Shown piece after piece: positions 49,536 through 59,540 of a DNA stretch of 64,000 nucleotides (position 1 is its first letter; each line of letters starts with the position of its first letter). The DNA is from Flectonema sp. DT1601. Lineage: Eukaryota > Euglenozoa > Diplonemea > Diplonemida > Diplonemidae. A program made the translations under genes and the position numbers. The stretch spans positions 186,001 to 250,000 of the forward strand of contig OZ025862.1 in NCBI GenBank assembly GCA_964019425.1. Direction: 5' to 3'. A model generated the notes under the pieces. The model had not been told where the DNA came from. It saw only the letters and a list, made by a program, of their open reading frames with translations, and did not search any database.

Positions 49536-50963
49536 TAACTCTTGCAATTATCTTTTCTTTTTTATTCTCTATCTGTTCTGGTCTGTTTCTTCATTTTTTT
49601 ACATTAATAATTACATTTTGTTCAAAAAGAAAAAAAAAGAAAAAGATTTCATATTAGAAACTAGGAAACTAGGTTAACACTTAGTTAAAATTAAGACCGG
49701 TTAGTCAGTTTAAGGTCTTGTCTAGGACCAACATTCTTGTTTAACTTCAGTTATATTCATTTTACTTTTTATTGTTTCCCATCTGTTTTTATTTTCTATT
49801 AGTTCTGGTCAGAAACCCCTGGGCAGCAAGAAGGAAAGCAGTTTAGTACTTCTGGGTGTTTGGCATCACCCCCCATAGTGAGCAAGTACAACAGGTAGCA
49901 TTGGTAGTCTGTTGATCCCGAGTGATCCCAGCTACAGTTTTGTTTTTCTTTCTTTTTTTTAGAAGAAGATCAGGACATTCAAGCACTGCTGGATAGTTGC
50001 TGAATGCAGGGCCTGCCTGTGGCATTATAATAACAGGCTAAGTCATTTGTAGTTCATAGTTTACCTTTGATTTTATAACTTCACATAGGGTACTATGAAC
50101 GATGAGAGATCCAGTGGGATCACTCAGGGTCTAGTAGAGACCACCAATGTTGTGCGTTGATAGGCAAGGTGACCAACCTTGACATTCTTTCTTTTCTCTC
50201 CTGTTGTGACAAACACAAAATACACACACAGCTTACAGTGTGTTCTTTGTGTATGTTTTCTTCAGGTGTGAGTAGTTTTTTTGTTCTTGCTCTTCAGGGA
50301 GGGCCTTAGCCAAAAGCTAACAGTCCAAATCTCACCTGGAAATTCAACTCGTTTAACTTCAGTTATATCCATTTTACTTTTTATTGTTTCCCATCTACTT
50401 TTTATTTTCTATTAGTTCTGGTCAGAAACTCCTGGGCAGCAAGAAGGAAAGTAGTTAAGTACTTCTGGGTGTTTGGCATCACCCCCCATAGTGAGCAAGT
50501 ACAACAGGTAGCATTGGTAGTCTGTTGATCCTGAGTGATCCCAGCTACAGTTTTGTTTTTCTTTCTTTTTTTTAGAAGAAGATCAGGACATCCAAGCACT
50601 GCTGGATAGTTGCTGAATGCAGGGCCTGCCTGTGGCATTATAATAACAGGCTAAGTCATTTGTAGTTCATAGTTTACCTTTGATTTTATAACTTCACACA
50701 GGGTACTATGAACGATGAGAGATCCAGTGGGATCACTCAGGGTCTAGTAGAGACCACCAATGTTGTGCGTTGATAGGCAAGGTGACCAACCTTGACATTC
50801 TTTCTTTTCTCTCCTGTTGTGACAAACACAAAATACACACACAGCTTACAGTGTGTTCTTTGTGTATGTTTTCTTCAGGTGTGAGTAGTTTTTTTGTTCT
50901 TGCTCTTCAGGGAGGGCCTTAGCCAAAAGCTAACAGTCCAAATCTCACCTGGAAATTCAACTC
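49536..50963 (+). repeat. U block 7
   Basis: Third inverted block: hairpin segment plus two short U copies, continuing directly into a full U-repeat rather than array. Confidence 0.92.
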
Positions 50964-52320
50964 AGTCTTTGTCAGTTTTGGCATCAAACTTGTAATGGTT
51001 TAATCATTACAGGTTATTTACTGAAATATTTGTTCTAAAAGTTGCTAAGTATTTCTCACTTAGAAATTTTTTATTTTTTTATTTTCAGCTTAATTAGCTA
51101 CAAATTGTTTCTACTAAGTGTTTCTCACTTAGATTTTTTTTTTGCCTTTCAGCTCCTTAAAAGCTGCTAAGTGTTTCTGCTAAGTGTTTCTCACTTAGAA
51201 TTTTATTTTTATGTTCGTTTTCTATCCCTTCTCCTATCCCTTTTGTTCAAAATAAGCGGGAGGAAATTCTCTCATTCACGCTAAGATGCACTCTGAACTT
51301 TGATTTTTTGATCTGAGTGTGAGGGAATGACCTGTTAGTGCATTGGGCATAGGCTGGGCTGCAGTTTAGATGTCTTAGGTGTTAATAGGGGGTTCCTCTT
51401 AGCATTTTTCTTTGTTCCCACCTTATGATTTTCTTGAAGAAAAAAAATAGAAGTCATAATGGTGCTTCCCTCTGGAAGGGTTGTAAGCCATGGTGTCCAA
51501 CTAAATTAAAGGACAAGTCTGGGATAATCCCTGCCAGAGGGGCGAGTATTCTACCATGGTTGAAATACTCTGGCAACTGATCTTCAATTTTATGTTGTTT
51601 GTTAGCTGCTGGTGTATCTTGATTATGTGTTGATACTTGCATTTCTTTTATTTGTAATCTTCTATTACAATCCTCTTTCTGTTCTGGTCTGTTACCTCAT
51701 TTGTCTTGTTTAACTTCAGTTATATCCATTTTACTTTTTATTGTTTCCCATCTACTTTTTATTTTCTATTAGTTCTGGTCAGAAACTCCTGGGCAGCAAG
51801 AAGGAAAGTAGTTAAGTACTTCTGGGTGTTTGGCATCACCCCCCATAGTGAGCAAGTACAACAGGTAGCATTGGTAGTCTGTTGATCCTGAGTGATCCCA
51901 GCTACAGTTTTGTTTTTCTTTCTTTTTTTTAGAAGAAGATCAGGACATCCAAGCACTGCTGGATAGTTGCTGAATGCAGGGCCTGCCTGTGGCATTATAA
52001 TAACAGGCTAAGTCATTTGTAGTTCATAGTTTACCTTTGATTTTATAACTTCACACAGGGTACTATGAACGATGAGAGATCCAGTGGGATCACTCAGGGT
52101 CTAGTAGAGACCACCAATGTTGTGCGTTGATAGGCAAGGTGACCAACCTTGACATTCTTTCTTTTCTCTCCTGTTGTGACAAACACAAAATACACACACA
52201 GCTTACAGTGTGTTCTTTGTGTATGTTTTCTTCAGGTGTGAGTAGTTTTTTTGTTCTTGCTCTTCAGGGAGGGCCTTAGCCAAAAGCTAACAGTCCAAAT
52301 CTCACCTGGAAATTCAACTC
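50964..52320 (+). repeat. U-repeat, full-length copy (1,357 bp)
   Basis: Starts AGTCTTTGTCAG and ends AAATTCAACTC. Contains the CTAAGTG hairpins near 51,055-51,200 and the TTTTTTTTAG acceptor-like site. The three tandem U copies here show that short and full units share the same 3' part. Confidence 0.92.
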
Positions 52321-52964
52321 TTAGCGTCTTGACCAGGACGGAAAATAGAAAGTGATCGACATAGTCGATCGATAAAAAAACAGTGATAACATTGTTTATT
52401 CTTTTTTTTATTTTAAATTCTTTTTATTTATTTTTTAAAGAAAAAAAACGGAAAATAGAAATTAGTCAACAAAGTCGAACAATAAAAAAAAACAATGATA
52501 ACATTGTTTATTCTTTTTTTATTTTTTTTTTTTTATATTCTTTTTTATTAATTTTGAAAAAAAAAAACAATCAGTTTAGCGTCTTGACCAGGACGGAAAA
52601 TAGAAAGTAATCGACATAGTCGATCGATAAAAAAACAATGATAACATTGTTTATTCTTTTTTTTTATTTTAAATTCTTTTTATTTATTCTTTAAAGAAAA
52701 GAAACGGAAAATAGAAATTAGTCGACAAAGTCGAACGATAAAAAAAAACAATGATAACATTGTTTATTCTTTTTTTTTTTTTTTTTTATATTCTTTTTAT
52801 TAATTTTTTAAAAAAAAAAAAAAACAATCAGTTTAGCGTCTTGACCAGGACGGAAAACTGGAAGTAATCGACATAGTCGATCGATAAAAAAAACAATGAT
52901 AACATTGTTTCATCTTTTGTATTTTTTAATTTTTTTTTATATTTGAAGAAAAGAAAGAAGAAAA
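52321..52964 (+). repeat. H-array 6
   Basis: Resumes plus orientation at TTAGCGTCTTGACC directly after the U terminus. Final monomer with GGAAAACTGGAAG, as at 36,730. Confidence 0.93.
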
Positions 52965-54141
52965 AAAAAAAAAAAAACAAGCGGAATTGATCATAATGGG
53001 TGGCAGGGGTTGATATAACTTCATTTGAAAATTCTTCTTTTTTAATTTCTTTTTTTTTGAAATTTTTTTTTATTTAACAGGAGTTAAGATCACTTACATG
53101 AGTTAACACAACACAGATACGAGAGTAGCAAACTGAGGTAACACTACCAATTCAACAAAAAATAATCAGGATCGGACACAAGGAGGAGAGTTCATTCTAC
53201 CTCTCACTGTCCTTGCTGGTATCTTAAGTGTCTTGGTATCTCTTTTGTGTCGGTATCTCGGAAGTGCTGGTATCTCGTATGTGCGTTGGTATCTCTTGCG
53301 TGTTGGTATCTCTTGCACATAAGAAAAAATATTGAGTTAACATGATCAGTTTTATTTAAAATTAAAGGCAGACCGGAACTATTTGAAAATAAAATGTAGA
53401 TGGGAAACAGTGAAAATTAAAATGAATGATAAAATTAAATGAGATTTATGACATAACAGACCAGATAGAGAGTAATAAAGGGAAAAGGAAAACGGAAAGG
53501 GTTCATTCACTTAGTTAAAGTTAAGACCGATTAGTCAGTTTAAGGTCTTGACTAGGACCAACAAAAAAAAAAAAAATATAAATAAATAATTAAATAACGA
53601 TCAAGCTGAGCTGATCTTGTTTTTATTAAAATAAGGGGAGCGGGAGGGATGGAAGGAATAAAGGAAAAAAAAAGAAAAGGTCGATCAATTGGATCTGGTC
53701 GTCGAGAAGAAGAAGACAATTATTTTAAAGGTCGATCGGCATAGCCGATCGTTGAGAAAAATAACCAGATATAAATACAATCAGTTTAAATAAAAAAAAA
53801 AATAAATAAATAAATAAAAAAAAGTTTAACGATCAAGCTGAGCTGATCTTGTTTTTATTAAATAAGGGGAGCGGGAGGGATGGAAGGAATAAAGGAAAAA
53901 AAAAGAAAAGGTCGATCAATTGGATCTGATCGTCGAGAAGAAGAAAACAATTATTTTAAAAAAAATGATCGGTATAGCCGATCGTTGAGAAAAGAACAGA
54001 TATAAATACAATCGGTTTTGGTGATCGACGAGTGGAGCGATCACTTGACAAGAAGGAAAAAAGAAAGGACCGATTAATTGGGGCTTTGGTTGTATTCCCA
54101 AGGCATGTTTTTTTTTTTTTTTTTTTTATTATTCATTTACA

Positions 54142-54173
<32 letters not shown>

Positions 54174-54207
54174 TAATCACATTTTGTTCAAAAATATTTC
54201 ATATTAG
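52965..54207 (+). repeat. T-module 4
   Basis: Near-copy of T-module 3. Acceptor-like TTTATTTAACAG before GAGTTAAG, minisatellite 53,218-53,320, H1-like hairpin 53,544-53,559, perfect 8-bp stem CGATCGGC-ATA-GCCGATCG at 53,733-53,751, two subrepeats, TTTCATATTAG end. Confidence 0.88.
53218..53320 (+). repeat. GGTATCTC minisatellite, copy 4
   Basis: Six units, near-identical to copy 3. Confidence 0.9.
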
Positions 54208-54797
54208 AGTAAAAGAAAAAGAAAAAAAGAAATAAGAGAAAAAAAAAAAAACCATTGCTGGCCCCCTCACCACTCATAGAGGATGAGGAGGCCAGTAAGG
54301 CGTCACTCAAATCTATGCCAAGCCTTGGGAACTTGGATTGGGGTTTAGACCATTTACAATTAACAGTTGACAATTAATCTGATTAACGTTATGATCTGAC
54401 GGACATAAACATATCGACAAAATAATACAAATAAATAAATACTAATAGAAACTAGAACTTAGCAATCGTCATCTAAAAAGATTCTTCTGCGATCATGAAA
54501 GTTCGTTGAGGTTGGAGTTCGCTTTTTTTTTTTTTTTATAAGCGCTCAAACCAATTACAATTAACAATTAATCTGATTGACGTTATGATCGGACAGACAT
54601 AAGCATATCGACAAAATAATACAAATAATTTAATACTAATAGAAACTAGAACTTAGCAATCGTCATCTAAAAAGATTCTTCTGCGATCATGAGGATTCGT
54701 TGAGGGTGGAGTTCGCTTTTTTTGTGATAGGCGCTCCCTCGGACGCTTTGGGGTCTCATTTTCTTCTTGCGCTTCCTTTTCGGGTGGGTTAAACCTT
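54208..54797 (-). pseudogene. Coiled-coil ORF 3' end and flank, truncated copy
   Basis: Near-identical to 38,094-38,685. Hairpin CTGGCC... at 54,258-54,295, duplicated 3' end, then the last ~45 codons of the coiled-coil frame (stop at 54,653-54,655). The copy breaks at GGGTGGGTTAAACC and joins the segment that also precedes the L-module at 16.24 kb. Confidence 0.75.
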
Positions 54798-55065
54798 TTT
54801 TTTTTTTAATTTCGGGCAGCTAACCCTAGAGTTTTTTTTGGTAAATACTGTTTAAAGGAAAACGAGCTACGCTCTAAAACAGAAAAATCGGAGTAACTAC
54901 TTGTTTATAATATATATTTTGATAAATAATGTGGTTGGCAAATGAATGCCGAAGAGGCAGCTTGAGAAAAGCAATTGGATGAGAAGAAACATTGGGTCTT
55001 ATAAAGCAAAGGAGATAGAGGGGCCTAAAAAGACCGCAGAGTGGATAGCTCCACAAAAGGCTGAA
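54798..55065 (+). other. Duplicate of 16,241-16,508 (coding-like end before L-module)
   Basis: Near-identical copy carrying the same basic reading frame from 54,946 into the L-module start. Confidence 0.8.
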
Positions 55066-55398
55066 TTCGATAGAGTGGGAAGTAACGGACTGGGAGCTTT
55101 TGGCTCCTGCCCTATTCCCGATGTAAACTTTCTTTTTATTTTTTTTTTTTTTTTTTTAACAGGCCCAGAGGGCGACAATGACTGTTGCTGACCAAGGAAT
55201 AATATTCAAATGAATTTTCGTTCCAAAGAAACGAACAGAATTAAGAGAGAGGCAGAGAAAAAAAAAAAAAAAAGAAAGAAAAGAAAAGAAAAAAAAAATA
55301 TGAAGAGGAAATAATCAAACATGAAAAAAATAAAAAAAAAAAAATAAAATATAAATAAAAAACGTTGTATGAAAAAGGAAAAAAAAGAAAAAAAAAAA
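55066..55398 (+). repeat. L-module, copy 6, 5' part
   Basis: Leader interrupted in its A-tract by the TIR element; it resumes at 56,887 with AAAAAGACCAGAAAAGG. Confidence 0.9.
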
Positions 55399-55522
55399 GG
55401 GAAAACCTACAGATCCACCCCCAGGTTTGGAGAAACGTATACTACGGTCACGGCCTTGTGTAGCTTTTTTGACCTTTTTTTCCAAATCGACAGCCCTCTA
55501 TTCTGGGCGAAGTTTTTTCAAA

Positions 55523-55594
55523 TCCGTGATAGCGCAGTGGTGTTGGTGCCGGACTGAAGCCCTGGAGGTACGGGGTTCGAGTCCCTCGGGGGGA
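55523..55594 (+). tRNA. tRNA-like sequence (pseudo-tRNA or tRNA-derived SINE head)
   Basis: Box A TAGCGCAGTGG (55,530-55,540) and box B GGTTCGAGTCC (55,574-55,584) match the pol III consensus. The D-stem GCGC/GTGC pairs and the T-stem holds four pairs. The anticodon stem has one mismatch and a loop CTGAAGC that would give GAA. The acceptor stem is poorly paired, so it is unlikely to be a working tRNA. A T-run of about 12 follows at once, a natural pol III terminator. Confidence 0.65.
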
Positions 55595-55869
55595 TTTTTT
55601 TTTTTTCCGGAATTTTTTTTCTGGACCTGTTCATCTCGCTGTTACTCAAATTTTTTTAAGGCTTTGTTAACTTTTAAATACTACCAACGTGGTGCAGCGT
55701 AGCAACGCAATGATGCCCTCAAGGTTTGTTATTTGCCAAATCATCGTTAGGGTTAAGCGTAATTAAGGTAAAGAGTATGCTGACAGGTGAGTGATGACTG
55801 CAACCGACAACATGCAAGTTAGTGATTCGAACGGCCCAATTTTTTCGTTCAGCTTTTGGGGCCTGCAAA

Positions 55870-56125
55870 CCCAGCCAAGCGTTCATTGCTTTTGATCCTT
55901 CAATGTCGGCTCTTCCTAGCCTAGACAAGCAGAATTGTCCAAGGGTTGGATAGTTCACCCACTAACAGGACCGTCGTGAGACAAGTTTTACCTACTGATG
56001 GGGAGAGACCCCTTGGCAGTGTAAGTCGACCACAATACGAGAGGAACTCCGTTTCTAGTCCCTGGTATCTACGGAGCCGTGATGCTACACAACACATCCG
56101 CAGTGACTGTGCTTGACTATGTTAG
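55870..56125 (+). rRNA. Diverged 28S rRNA 3'-domain fragment
   Basis: Eukaryote-type LSU wording is recognisable: GCCAAGCGTTCATTGC, TTTTGATCCTTCAATGTCGG then CTCTTCC, AAGCAGAATTGTCC, GTTCACCCACTAACAGG, GACCGTCGTGAGACA, TTTTACCTACTGATG, and a sarcin-ricin loop with ATACGAGAGGAAC (56,034-56,046). Compared with the usual eukaryotic sequence, several stretches are missing, including the ACGTGAGCTGGGTTTA region and part of the AGCGACGTCGC helix. The G of the loop's bulged-G motif is replaced by A, so this copy is probably not functional. The homology may extend either side, but I cannot align it by eye. Confidence 0.75.
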
Positions 56126-56669
56126 CCTTTGAAGTAAGCCAGACTGGATCACTTAGTCACCACTGGTGGTTACTTTTTGATCGTGTTAGGGCTTGCGTCC
56201 AAAAGATTACAACAATAAGAATGTTTTTTTATGAACATTACAATTAAGTAACTACATCAATAGTTGACTAACTTACTTCTACACCATGATGAGAGAATAG
56301 AGGTTAACAGGACGATGGATTACTCTCTTATGTTAAAGTTAAGTTTAACTTAACTTAAGGAAGAATTGCGCGATGACAGAAGCTTCCAAGCGAGGTCCTA
56401 AGTCGAGTGGAAGTTTACACTATTGACCTTGAAGAACGACCCGCGTGTGAATTTGATGCAGGGTCTTTGTAAGGTACCAATGAGGTTCTGGTATAAGACT
56501 TTCAAACGATGTTGTTAGTCAGCAACCTGCACTAAGCAATGTCTCAGAGCGACGAGTGTCCGAACGTGACAGAACGAATCAGCAGTACGGATACGACGCA
56601 CGACGTCAGCGGCGGCGTTCCTGACCGAACGGCCAGTGCAGACAGTGTACCTGTTGGTCACTGGGAAAG

Positions 56670-56704
<35 letters not shown>
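56126..56704. other. Interior of TIR element, unassigned, ending in A-run
   Basis: Mixed-composition sequence of unknown origin with an internal GC-rich stretch (GACGTCAGCGGCGGCG) near 56,600, then about 36 A's. It might continue the rRNA-derived part; nothing definite is recognised. Confidence 0.4.
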
Positions 56705-56706
<2 letters not shown>

Positions 56707-56790
56707 CCCGACAGGGGTTCGAACCGCAGCCTAGCGAATGCAAGTCTGCAATCATACCACTCGACAAATTGCGTCGTCTTCGATTTTGCG
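56705..56790 (-). tRNA. tRNA-like sequence, inverted relative to the left one
   Basis: On the minus strand, box A-like TTGTCGAGTGG (56,757-56,767) precedes box B GGTTCGAACCC (56,715-56,725) with normal spacing. It ends TCGGGTC and is followed by a T-run of about 36. The acceptor stem is only partly paired. Divergent from the left module, so not a simple inverted duplicate. Confidence 0.5.
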
Positions 56791-56886
56791 GATTTAAACA
56801 CATATCCAGGGGTCAAAAAAGTTACACAAGGCCGTGACCGTAGTGTACGTTTCCCCAAACCTGGGGGTGGATCTGTAGGTTTTCCC

Positions 56887-56969
56887 AAAAAAAAAAAAAA
56901 GACCAGAAAAGGAAAGAGAAAATGAAAAGGTATAATATTATTGTGGGGATATGAGGATAGCAGGGAGAT

Positions 56970-57000
<31 letters not shown>

Positions 57001-57021
57001 ATTTATTATTTAAAAAAAGGA
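56887..57021 (+). repeat. L-module, copy 6, 3' part
   Basis: Continues with GACCAGAAAAGG, GGTATAATATTATTGTGGGG and GCAGGGAGATGCTC, then T-run. Confidence 0.9.
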
Positions 57022-57114
57022 AACAATCAGTTTAGCGTCTCGATCGGGACGGAAAATAGAAATTAATCGACATAGTCGATCGATAGAAAAAAAAACAATG
57101 ATAACATTGTTTAT

Positions 57115-57151
<37 letters not shown>

Positions 57152-57709
57152 CTTTTAATTATTTTAAAGAAAAAACAATCAGTTTAGCGTCTTGACCAGG
57201 ACGGAAAATAGAAAGTGATCGACATAGTCGATCGATAAAAAAACAATGATAACATTGTTTATTCATTTTTTTTATTTTTTTTTAAATTCTTATTATTTAT
57301 TTTTTAAAGAAAAAAAAACGGAAAATAAAAATTAGTCGACAAAGTCGAACGATAAAAAAAAAACAATGATAACATTGTTTATTCTTTTTTTTTTTTGTTT
57401 TTTTTTTTATATTCTTTTTTATTAATTTTGAAAAAAAAAACAATCAGTTTAGCGTCTTGACCAGGACGGAAAATAGAAAGTAATCGACATAGTCGATCGA
57501 TAAAAAAACAATGATAACATTGTTTAATCTTTTTTTTTAAATTCTTTTTATTTATTTTTTAAAGCAAAAAAACGGAAAATAGAAATTAGTCGACAAAGTC
57601 GAACGATAAAAAAACAATGATAACATTGTTTATTCTTTTTTTTTATTTTTTTTATATTTTTTTTTAATTAATTTTGAAAAAAAAACAATCAGTTTAGCGT
57701 CTTGACCAG
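57022..57709 (+). repeat. H-array 7
   Basis: First monomer has H1 as CGTCTCGATCGGGACG. Then A/B dimers matching the start of array 2. Cut in H1 (TTGACCAGG) at the join with the coiled-coil 3' flank. Confidence 0.93.
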
Positions 57710-58013
57710 GTAAAAGAAAAAGAAAAAAAGAAATAAGAGAAAAAAAAAAAAAAAAAAACCATTGCTGGCCCCCTCACCACTCATAGAGGATGAGGAGGCC
57801 AGTAAGGCGTCACTCAAATCTATGCCAAGCCTTGGGAACTTGGATTGGGGTTTAGACCATTTATAATTAACAATTAACAATTAACCTGATTAACGTTATG
57901 ATCTGACGGACATAAACATATCGATAAAATAATACAAACAAAACGAACAATAAATAATAAATAAGCTAAAAAACTAAATAAACAAAGTGATGTGAAAGTA
58001 AGGAAAAAGAGAA
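57710..58013 (-). other. 3' flank of the coiled-coil ORF
   Basis: Homologous to 38,100-38,310 (TAAAAGAAAAAG..., the CTGGCC hairpin at 57,765-57,802, GGCGTCACTCAAATC), then AT-rich DNA up to the stop codon. Probably the 3' untranslated region of the minus-strand ORF. Confidence 0.6.
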
Positions 58014-59462
58014 TTACAAGGGGGTGGAGTCACCGTGAACGTCATCAGCAGAACATCTCCTTCGATTGTAACGATATCTTGATGGAGGGGTTCGTTTTTT
58101 CAGAGTTGAACGCTCAGACTTTCTCGGCGGAGTTTCATTTTCCTCATGTTCTTCTGTGTCTGGCGGACTCAAACCTTCTGCCCATGAAGCTAATTGGAAC
58201 TTCAGGGCCGCAATTTGAGACCGTGCCAAGGCGAGTTGAGCATTTAAATCGCTCGCCAGTCCCGTTAACATCATGGATTGCTCAAGCTGCTCTGCGTGAG
58301 TTGTACACCGTTGGTGATTCAGCTCCGAGAGGCGAAGTTGGGCATCCAGAAGTTGTTCTGAGAGCTCTGCCGCTTTCTCGTTTGTTTCGAGAGAGTCATC
58401 TACTGCTCGACAGTAATTCTCGAGTAAGTCAATCCTACCCTCGGACCATTGTCTCGCAATAGGTGTATTCTCTTTAACGGAGATAACGTGACTCTCTTGT
58501 CGTAAAATCTTGGTCGGCGTGCGGTCGAGAGCTTCACTCTGCGGCATTGTCGGAGGAATTGAGGCTAGAGGACAAAGAGGGGTGATATAATTAAGGGTAG
58601 AGATAAGGGGTTTAATAAGAGGAGTAAAAAGACTACTCGTAGTTGTAAAGAGCGAGAGGTAGTTCTTTGCTATCTTCATCATAGCAACAGATTCATACAG
58701 AACGGGGGTTCGGGGGGAAACTTGTTGACTAAAGTGGGTCATACGGGGACGCGCGGCACGCAAACTCTCGACCTCCTGTTGAGTATAGAAAAGTCTTATT
58801 TTACTTTCTCTTTCCTCATTACATTTGGTCTCCAATTCGTTCGACAGAAGAACAAACCTTTGATGGTAATTAAAGAGCGCCATTTCCGATAGGTCTGCTC
58901 TCTGAGTCAGATTTGCGAGCTCACGTTTCCTGTAATCTTCCACTAAGTCATATTGTCGAACTAGTGCAGAAAGAGAAGTCTTCGATTCATCGCGTTCTGC
59001 TGTTAACCGTTGAATTACTCCTTCCAGAAGTTCATATTCTTTTCTATCTTTTTCAATAATTAAAACAGGGGGCGCAGGAGGAAGTGAGGATGGATCCTGG
59101 TTGGTAGCTTTGATCTCAACAGGTAATCCATTTAGTAACTGCTTGTCTTTCTCGAGGGAGGCTGACATCGCATTAAAGTAAAATAAAAATAGAACATAAA
59201 AAATTCGTTCTTTCATTTGCTCTAATTCGTTTTCTAAAATCTGGCATTTCAAGGAAAGTTTCAGCCTTAATTTTCCTTCTTTTTTTTTGTACAAGGGGGT
59301 TTGAGAACCCATGTCAGATTGAGTTCTTATCACTATAGCGAAATCAGCAGGAAGTGTTTGCGATCCCGTTGACATGAGTTCAGGTGGGGGAGTCTGGAAA
59401 GAGATGGAAGAAATAGAAGAGAATGACAAGGAGAGTCCAGTGAGCTCATCCTCATCTAACAA
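58014..59462 (-). CDS. Long coiled-coil protein, unrecognised (482 codons open)
   Basis: Uninterrupted minus-strand frame. The listed start is a TTG; the first ATG (ELMSTGSQ) gives about 453 residues. The frame stays open upstream to a TTTATTTATTTTTTAG acceptor-like site near 59,545, so an upstream exon is possible. Predicted coiled coils lie at about 62-88, 137-236 and 340-425; between them is a hydrophobic, Thr/Leu/Pro-rich linker (265-305). An acidic patch (EEHEENET) and a strongly basic Arg/Lys tail (450-470) suggest nucleic-acid binding. Two other copies of its C-terminus lie at 38.5 and 54.7 kb; the first is a diverged paralogue with the frame kept, which argues for past protein-level selection. 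It lies between inverted H-arrays. It could be an ORF1-type partner of the LINE or a host gene; no known domain recognised. Confidence 0.6.
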   Translation of the reverse strand: MLDEDELTGLSLSFSSISSISFQTPPPELMSTGSQTLPADFAIVIRTQSDMGSQTPLYKKKEGKLRLKLSLKCQILENELEQMKERIFYVLFLFYFNAMSASLEKDKQLLNGLPVEIKATNQDPSSLPPAPPVLIIEKDRKEYELLEGVIQRLTAERDESKTSLSALVRQYDLVEDYRKRELANLTQRADLSEMALFNYHQRFVLLSNELETKCNEERESKIRLFYTQQEVESLRAARPRMTHFSQQVSPRTPVLYESVAMMKIAKNYLSLFTTTSSLFTPLIKPLISTLNYITPLCPLASIPPTMPQSEALDRTPTKILRQESHVISVKENTPIARQWSEGRIDLLENYCRAVDDSLETNEKAAELSEQLLDAQLRLSELNHQRCTTHAEQLEQSMMLTGLASDLNAQLALARSQIAALKFQLASWAEGLSPPDTEEHEENETPPRKSERSTLKKRTPPSRYRYNRRRCSADDVHGDSTPL

Positions 59463-59540
59463 AACAGAAGGGGCCGGGGAGGAAGAACCATTGGCAATAA
59501 GTAGAATAGAAAGAGCCGATGCGTAACAAGTTTGCCAGAT

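Larger units (their letters stand above)
55399..56886 (+). mobile_element. Non-autonomous DNA transposon-like element with 76-bp TIRs carrying tRNA-like and 28S rRNA sequences
   Basis: Terminal inverted repeats at 55,399-55,474 and 56,811-56,886 match at 73 of 76 positions without gaps, starting GGGAAAACCTACAGATCC. Other L-modules show the uninterrupted A-tract followed by GACCAGAAAAGG, so the insertion is clean; a target duplication cannot be seen because both flanks are A-runs. Inside are an inward-facing tRNA-like module with T-run near the left end, a diverged 28S rRNA 3' domain in the centre, and a second inward-facing tRNA-like module with a 36-base A-run (T-run on the minus strand) near the right end. 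No transposase ORF is present, so a partner would be needed. Superfamily not assigned. Confidence 0.85.

Noticed and set aside
55719-55958. 79-codon minus-strand ORF
   Set aside because: Lies antisense over the 28S rRNA-like core; explained by rRNA homology.
58014-58462. Plus-strand 156-codon frame opposite the coiled-coil ORF
   Set aside because: Shadow of the much longer minus frame, with no family features.
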